A stretch of DNA of 64,000 nucleotides, from the NCBI GenBank assembly GCA_051061015.1, contig JBPFEG010000029.1:1-64000 (forward strand). The letters are read 5' to 3'. The notes beneath the pieces were generated by a model, which saw only the letters and a list, made by a program, of their open reading frames with translations, searched no databases and was not told where the DNA came from. The DNA comes from Methylomicrobium sp051061015. Lineage in GTDB: Bacteria > Pseudomonadota > Gammaproteobacteria > Methylococcales > Methylomonadaceae. Positions 60,492 through 64,000 of this stretch are shown here, piece after piece. The translations under genes and the position numbers were made by a program. The first letter of the stretch is position 1. Every line of letters starts with the position of its first letter.

Positions 60492-61011
60492 AAGCGGTAT
60501 GAACGCTGCTTCTACGATAGGCTTAGTTATAAAACGCTAGCTCTGATCTGACAGGACCTGTAGACCTGTAGCTCCGATTAGCGATAGCGTAATCGGATGA
60601 ATATTGTTGCCATCTTCAGTCGTTCATACGTTCCTCGCAGCGGTCAGCTGAACGCCGGCTGCCCCCCAAGTAGCCGACACTTTTCCACCTATCGTATGCG
60701 TCCCATCGTCGGCCATACCGGGCGCTTATGCATAACCTTTGGTCTTCTCGAACGGCCGCTTTCAGGAGTGCCCTTCGGCTGATATTATCGGCCAGAAACA
60801 GATACCAGCCTAGTCGGGAATTAGTTGATGCCGGCTCAAATAATAGAGGGGAGACTCCTGAAAAGGCAACAGGCGGGCATCAATTCTCGAACACCCGCTC
60901 TACCTAATAGATCCATACAAATTCTGCAGCCAATCACGCGGTGCGGAACTCGCTGTCTTTGGAGCTATCAAAAATATATTACTGGTCCGATTGAACATAA
61001 GGATTCTGCCA
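60492..61011. other. Spacer between iron genes and the cupin relic
   Basis: The 520-bp stretch has no convincing gene. It holds the REP-like palindrome at 60573-60597 and, near its right end, the ribosome binding site AAGGA (60999-61003) for the cupin start. The short open frames here lack any family resemblance. Confidence 0.55.
60573..60597. repeat. REP-like palindrome, copy 1
   Basis: TCCGATTA-GCGATAGCG-TAATCGGA has perfect 8-bp arms. The same core, CGATTA...TAATCG with a GCG(A)TAGCG-type centre, appears in reverse orientation at 63067-63092. It lies 82 bp after the piuC stop. Confidence 0.6.
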
Positions 61012-61487
61012 ATGGACATCCAACGAAGCGGTTCGCAATCCTCCACACCAGGACCAGCTGAGTACTTCACCGGCACCGTACGCATCAATCCTCTATTCCA
61101 AGCCCCCGAGCCGGCGCGCGCACTTAGCGTCAGTCTCACGTTCGAACCCTGCGCCCGGACTGCATGGCAAGCCCATCCGCTGCTGGCCAGACCTTGATCG
61201 TAACGGCCGGCTGCGGCCTGCTACAGAGCTGGGGAGGCCCGATCAGAAAGATTCGGCCGGATGATGTGGTCTGGTGCCCGCCGGGGGAGAAGCATTGGCA
61301 TGGCGCCACAGCAACCACGGGCATGACGCATATTGCCATTGTGGAACAGCTCGACGGCAAGACCGTCGACTGGATGGAAAAAGTCAGCGACGAACAATAC
61401 CAAGCCGGATTGAGCGCCAATGACAGGAAAACAGCCGTGAGTAACGGCTGGTTTACTACGGCCCATGCGGGTCTGTTTTGCAGATAG
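61012..61487 (+). pseudogene. Cupin-domain protein, frameshifted
   Basis: ATG 61012 follows AAGGA. The frame reads into SLTFEPCARTAWQAHPL and then stops at LLARP. The continuation of the cupin (GQTLIVTAGCGLLQSWGG, PPGEKHWHGATATTGMTHIA) is in another frame from about 61165. Two extra bases at about 61172 (CTGCTGGCC where CTGGGCC is expected) would explain it. The intact family is the quercetin dioxygenase-like cupin, metal-binding and often carried next to alcohol dehydrogenases. A sequencing error cannot be excluded. Confidence 0.75.
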
Positions 61488-61499
61488 GAGCATAGATCC

Positions 61500-62558
61500 A
61501 TGTACAACGCAAAAGCTTACTCCGGCGCCAGCGCGACCTCGCCACTGGCCTCCACCAATATCCCGCGGCGTGATCCCACCGAAAACGACGTGCAGATTGA
61601 AATCCTCTTCTGTGGCATCTGCCACTCGGATCTCCACCAGGTGCGCAACGAGTGGAGCGAATTCGTCCCCACTGTTTACCCCATAGTCCCGGGCCATGAG
61701 ATCGTGGGGCGCGTCACTAAGGTCGGCTCGGCAGTTAAAAAGCACAAGTTCGACGACCTCGTTGCAGTCGGCTGCATGGTTGATTCGGATGGCACCTGCC
61801 CACATTGCAGGGACGGCTTTGAGCAGTTCTGCCCGAACGTGACGCTCACCTACAACTCGCCTGACAAATACAAGATCGCGCCGGTCACCTACGGTGGATA
61901 TTCCGACAGCATCGTTGTGGATGAACGGTTTGTTCTGCGCGTCCCGGCAAACCTGAACTCTGCGGGCGCCGCACCGCTCCTCTGCGCTGGAATCACAACT
62001 TACTCGCCCATGCGGCGCTGGGGCGTCGCGAACGGCAAGAAAGTTGGCGTCGTGGGGCTCGGTGGACTGGGCCACATGGCCTTGAAATTCGCTCATGCGT
62101 TCGGCGCGCACGTCGTCGTCTTCACCACCTCGCCGAACAAGAAAGAGGACGCGCTTCGGCTGGGTGCGGACGAAGTTGTCGTCTCACGCAACGCCAACGA
62201 AATGCAGAAGCACGCCGGTAGCTTCGACTTCATCCTCGACGCCGTCGCCGCCGATCATGACATCAACGCCTATCTCAACCAGCTCGGCCGTAACGGCAAC
62301 CTCACTCTCGTCGGAGCTCCCGCGAAGCCCTTCGCTGTCTCTGCTTTCAACCTCATCATGGGGCGCCGCAGTCTCTCCGGCTCGAACATCGGCGGCATCG
62401 CCGAGACGCAGGATATGCTCGATTTTTGCGGGCAGCACAATATCACCGCCGAGGTTGAAGTCATCCCGATCCAGAAGGTCAACGAGGCTTACGAGCGGCT
62501 CGCCAAGTCCGATGTGAAGTATCGCTTCTCCATCGACATGGCTTCGCTCAAGGCGTGA
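61500..62558 (+). CDS. Zinc-dependent NAD(P) alcohol dehydrogenase (YahK/CAD type)
   Basis: This 352-residue medium-chain dehydrogenase is intact. It has the catalytic zinc site CGICHSDLHQ and VPGHEIVGRV, a structural zinc region (CPHCRDGFEQFCPN) and the nucleotide-binding GLGGLGHMALKFAHAFGAHV. The closest named group is aldehyde-reducing, NADP-dependent cinnamyl-alcohol dehydrogenase-like enzymes. It lies 13 bp after the cupin relic and 31 bp before a truncated SDR, so it is the sole survivor of the cassette. GATAGGAG precedes the ATG. Confidence 0.88.
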   Translation: MYNAKAYSGASATSPLASTNIPRRDPTENDVQIEILFCGICHSDLHQVRNEWSEFVPTVYPIVPGHEIVGRVTKVGSAVKKHKFDDLVAVGCMVDSDGTCPHCRDGFEQFCPNVTLTYNSPDKYKIAPVTYGGYSDSIVVDERFVLRVPANLNSAGAAPLLCAGITTYSPMRRWGVANGKKVGVVGLGGLGHMALKFAHAFGAHVVVFTTSPNKKEDALRLGADEVVVSRNANEMQKHAGSFDFILDAVAADHDINAYLNQLGRNGNLTLVGAPAKPFAVSAFNLIMGRRSLSGSNIGGIAETQDMLDFCGQHNITAEVEVIPIQKVNEAYERLAKSDVKYRFSIDMASLKA

Positions 62559-62589
62559 CAAATGGAGCAACTGAAATAAGGAATTAATC

Positions 62590-63050
62590 ATGAACAATCC
62601 ATTGGACTTTAGCGGCAATGGGGCAATCGTCACCGGGGCCGCAGTCGGTATGGGACTCGCGACGGCGCAGGCGTTCGCGGAGGCAGGCGCGGCCGTTGTT
62701 CTGACAGACGTCAAAGAAGACGCGGTAAAGGCAGCAGCGGAGAAGTTGGTCGCTGCCGGTCACAAAGCGCTCGCTGTCCGTTGCGATGTAAACGACGATA
62801 CCCAAGTGGCTGAGATGGTGGATCGCACCGTTGCCGAGTTTGGCCGACTCGACGCCGCGTTCAACAACGCCGGGGTTATGGCCCGGATCGCTCCGATCGC
62901 CGACAGCACCCGCGAGGACTGGGGTCGCGTGATCGGGATCAACTTGCGGGGCGTGTGGAGTTGCTTGAAGCACGAACTGCGGCAAATGGAACGGCAAGGA
63001 AGCGGCGCCCTCGTCAACTGCTCTTCGATTGGTGGTAGCGTAATTGGAGA
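62590..63050 (+). pseudogene. Short-chain dehydrogenase, 3'-truncated
   Basis: The gene begins as a normal SDR: AIVTGAAVGMGLATAQAFAE (cofactor Gly-rich loop), AAFNNAGVMARI and ALVNCSSIGG (Ser region). At about 63040 similarity ends before the catalytic YxxxK motif. The frame stays open to 63417, but that part lies antisense to the ubiD-like gene and is not SDR-like. It would encode an inactive protein. The break is 25-50 bp before a REP-like palindrome, consistent with a recombination endpoint. AAGGA precedes the ATG. Confidence 0.8.
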
Positions 63051-63066
63051 AATGTTGCTAACGTCA

Positions 63067-63092
63067 GTGCGATTACGCTACGCTAATCGCAC
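63067..63092. repeat. REP-like palindrome, copy 2
   Basis: GTGCGATTA-CGCTACGC-TAATCGCAC has perfect 9-bp arms. It fills the gap between the truncated SDR and the convergent UbiD stop at 63094, and shares its core with 60573-60597. It may work as a terminator as well as a repeat. Confidence 0.65.
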
Positions 63093-63093
63093 C

Positions 63094-64000
63094 CTAAAAC
63101 AAACTTTCCCATATCCGGTCGACCTTTTTGACGACTTCCTCGGTCATCGCAATTGTCCGTCCCCATTCCCGGCTCGTTTCGCCTGGCCATTTGTTCGTCG
63201 CGTCGAAGCCGACTTTCGAGCCGAGCCCCGAAACCGGCGAGGCGAAGTCGAGATAGTCGATCGGCGTGTTTTCGAGGATCGTCAGATCGCGGGCCGGGTC
63301 CATCCGGGTTGTAATTGCCCAGATCACGTCCTGCCAGCTGCGCACGTCGACGTCGTCGTCGACCACGATCACGAACTTCGTGTACATAAACTGGCGCAAA
63401 AACGACCAGGTGCCTAACATCACCCGTTTCGCGTGGCCCGCGTACTGCTTCTTCATGCTGATCACGGCCATCCGGTACGAACAGCCTTCCGGCGGCAGGT
63501 AGAAATCGACGATTTCCGGAAACTGTTTCTGCAAAATCGGCACGAACACCTCGTTCAGCGCGACGCCCAGAATCGCCGGTTCGTCGGGCGGACGGCCGGT
63601 GTAGGTGCTGTGATAAATCGGGTTGCGGCGCTGGGTGATCTTTTCGATCGTGAATACCGGAAATTCGTCGACCTCGTTGTAATAGCCGGTGTGGTCCCCG
63701 AACGGGCCTTCGGGCGCGGTTTCGCCCGGATAGATGAAGCCTTCGAGTACGATTTCGGCGCTGGCCGGGACCTGTAGCCAATCGTTGCTCAGGCAGTTGG
63801 CGACTTCGGTCTTGCTGCCGCGCAAAAGGCCCGCAAACGCATATTCGGACAGTGAATCGGGTACCGGCGTAACCGCGCCGAGAATCGTCGCGGGGTCGGC
63901 GCCGAGCGCGACCGCGACCGGATACGGCTCGCCGGGCCGGGCTTTTTGCCATTCCCGGAAATCGAGCGCGCCGCCCCGGTGCGCGAGCCAGCGCATGATC
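63094..64000 (-). CDS. ubiD: UbiD-family decarboxylase, C-terminal part (runs off window)
   Basis: At least the C-terminal 301 residues are present on the minus strand, with the start beyond 64000. The sequence fits the prenylated-FMN-dependent UbiD family, which decarboxylates 3-polyprenyl-4-hydroxybenzoate in ubiquinone synthesis. Motifs are the substrate/cofactor region EGFIYPGETAPEGPFGDHTG, NPIYHSTYTGRPPDEPAI, and KFVIVVDDDVDVRSWQDVIW. The length is compatible with the known 480-500 residues of the family. It stops just inside the palindrome at 63067-63092 and is convergent with the truncated SDR. Confidence 0.92.
   Translation of the reverse strand, partial: IMRWLAHRGGALDFREWQKARPGEPYPVAVALGADPATILGAVTPVPDSLSEYAFAGLLRGSKTEVANCLSNDWLQVPASAEIVLEGFIYPGETAPEGPFGDHTGYYNEVDEFPVFTIEKITQRRNPIYHSTYTGRPPDEPAILGVALNEVFVPILQKQFPEIVDFYLPPEGCSYRMAVISMKKQYAGHAKRVMLGTWSFLRQFMYTKFVIVVDDDVDVRSWQDVIWAITTRMDPARDLTILENTPIDYLDFASPVSGLGSKVGFDATNKWPGETSREWGRTIAMTEEVVKKVDRIWESLF

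Noticed and set aside
59732..60502. 256-codon plus-strand frame overlapping PepSY and piuC
   Set aside because: Shadow frame; the PiuC frame has the full Fe(II)/2OG ligand set and a proper start.
63083..63952. Second minus-strand frame overlapping ubiD
   Set aside because: Arg-rich shadow of the UbiD frame; the UbiD frame has the family motifs.
1..64000. CRISPR array, rRNA operon or complete insertion sequence
   Set aside because: No regular repeat-spacer pattern, no rRNA-like sequence and no complete transposase were seen.

Overview
The window looks like chromosome from a gammaproteobacterium with exosortase and exopolysaccharide machinery, most like a Methylococcales-type methanotroph. 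That placement is inferred from gene content (exosortase E with its substrate, TonB-dependent iron uptake, truncated hemoglobin plus an MMO-reductase-like flavoprotein); no ribosomal RNA or methane oxidation gene is present to confirm it. GC content is moderate, with AT-rich spacers in the polysaccharide part and GC-richer DNA from about 49.7 kb onward.

Layout. (1) 1-1282: the first codons of a tyrosine recombinase on the minus strand, facing away from a umuC remnant that has lost its 5' end. (2) 1876-33433: a large exopolysaccharide (EPS) locus, mostly on the plus strand. It holds an initiating phosphoglycosyltransferase with a degenerate GGDEF-like N-terminus, a giant exported multidomain protein of about 3,078 residues, two sets of amino-sugar genes, a Wzz/GumC-type chain-length protein with a CpsD-type kinase, a nucleotide-sugar dehydrogenase, glycosyltransferases, a Wzy-like polymerase and methyltransferases. 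A two-gene minus-strand island (glycosyltransferase and NodB-like deacetylase) lies inside it. (3) 33715-42434: two secreted minus-strand proteins (beta-helix and LamG/Fn3), a 1.5-kb gene-free stretch, a Wzx-like flippase, and an outer-membrane beta-barrel plus short SLBB export protein. (4) 42848-46538: an L-2-hydroxyglutarate oxidase-like enzyme, then exosortase E fused to a CPBP protease with its small VPEID-CTERM-type substrate next to it. (5) 47549-53092: a lipoprotein, a ribosome hibernation factor, tRNA-Leu(CAA), queA, an Fe-S-type HTH regulator, a truncated hemoglobin and a 2Fe-2S/FAD reductase. (6) 53358-60491: a Fur-controlled iron region with hemP, tonB-exbB-exbD, an unusual bacterioferritin, and a catecholate-siderophore receptor with PepSY and PiuC/YbiX partners. 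(7) 61012-64000: a decaying cupin/alcohol dehydrogenase/SDR cassette bounded by REP-like palindromes, then the 3' part of a UbiD-family decarboxylase.

How the parts fit. The EPS genes cover most steps of a Wzy-dependent pathway: priming, sugar synthesis (probably UDP-GlcNAc(3NAc)A plus a second amino sugar), glycosyl transfer, flipping, polymerisation, chain-length control and export. Exosortase E and its substrate lie 1.8 kb beyond the export genes. An 18-bp sequence is shared (17/18) between the regions upstream of the export operon and of the exosortase substrate, hinting at common control.

The most unusual items are the giant WD40/NodB-like/DUF4082/dimethylformamidase-like protein inside the EPS locus, the exosortase E-substrate pair, the bacterioferritin with valine at the haem-ligand position, and the regulator-hemoglobin-reductase trio.
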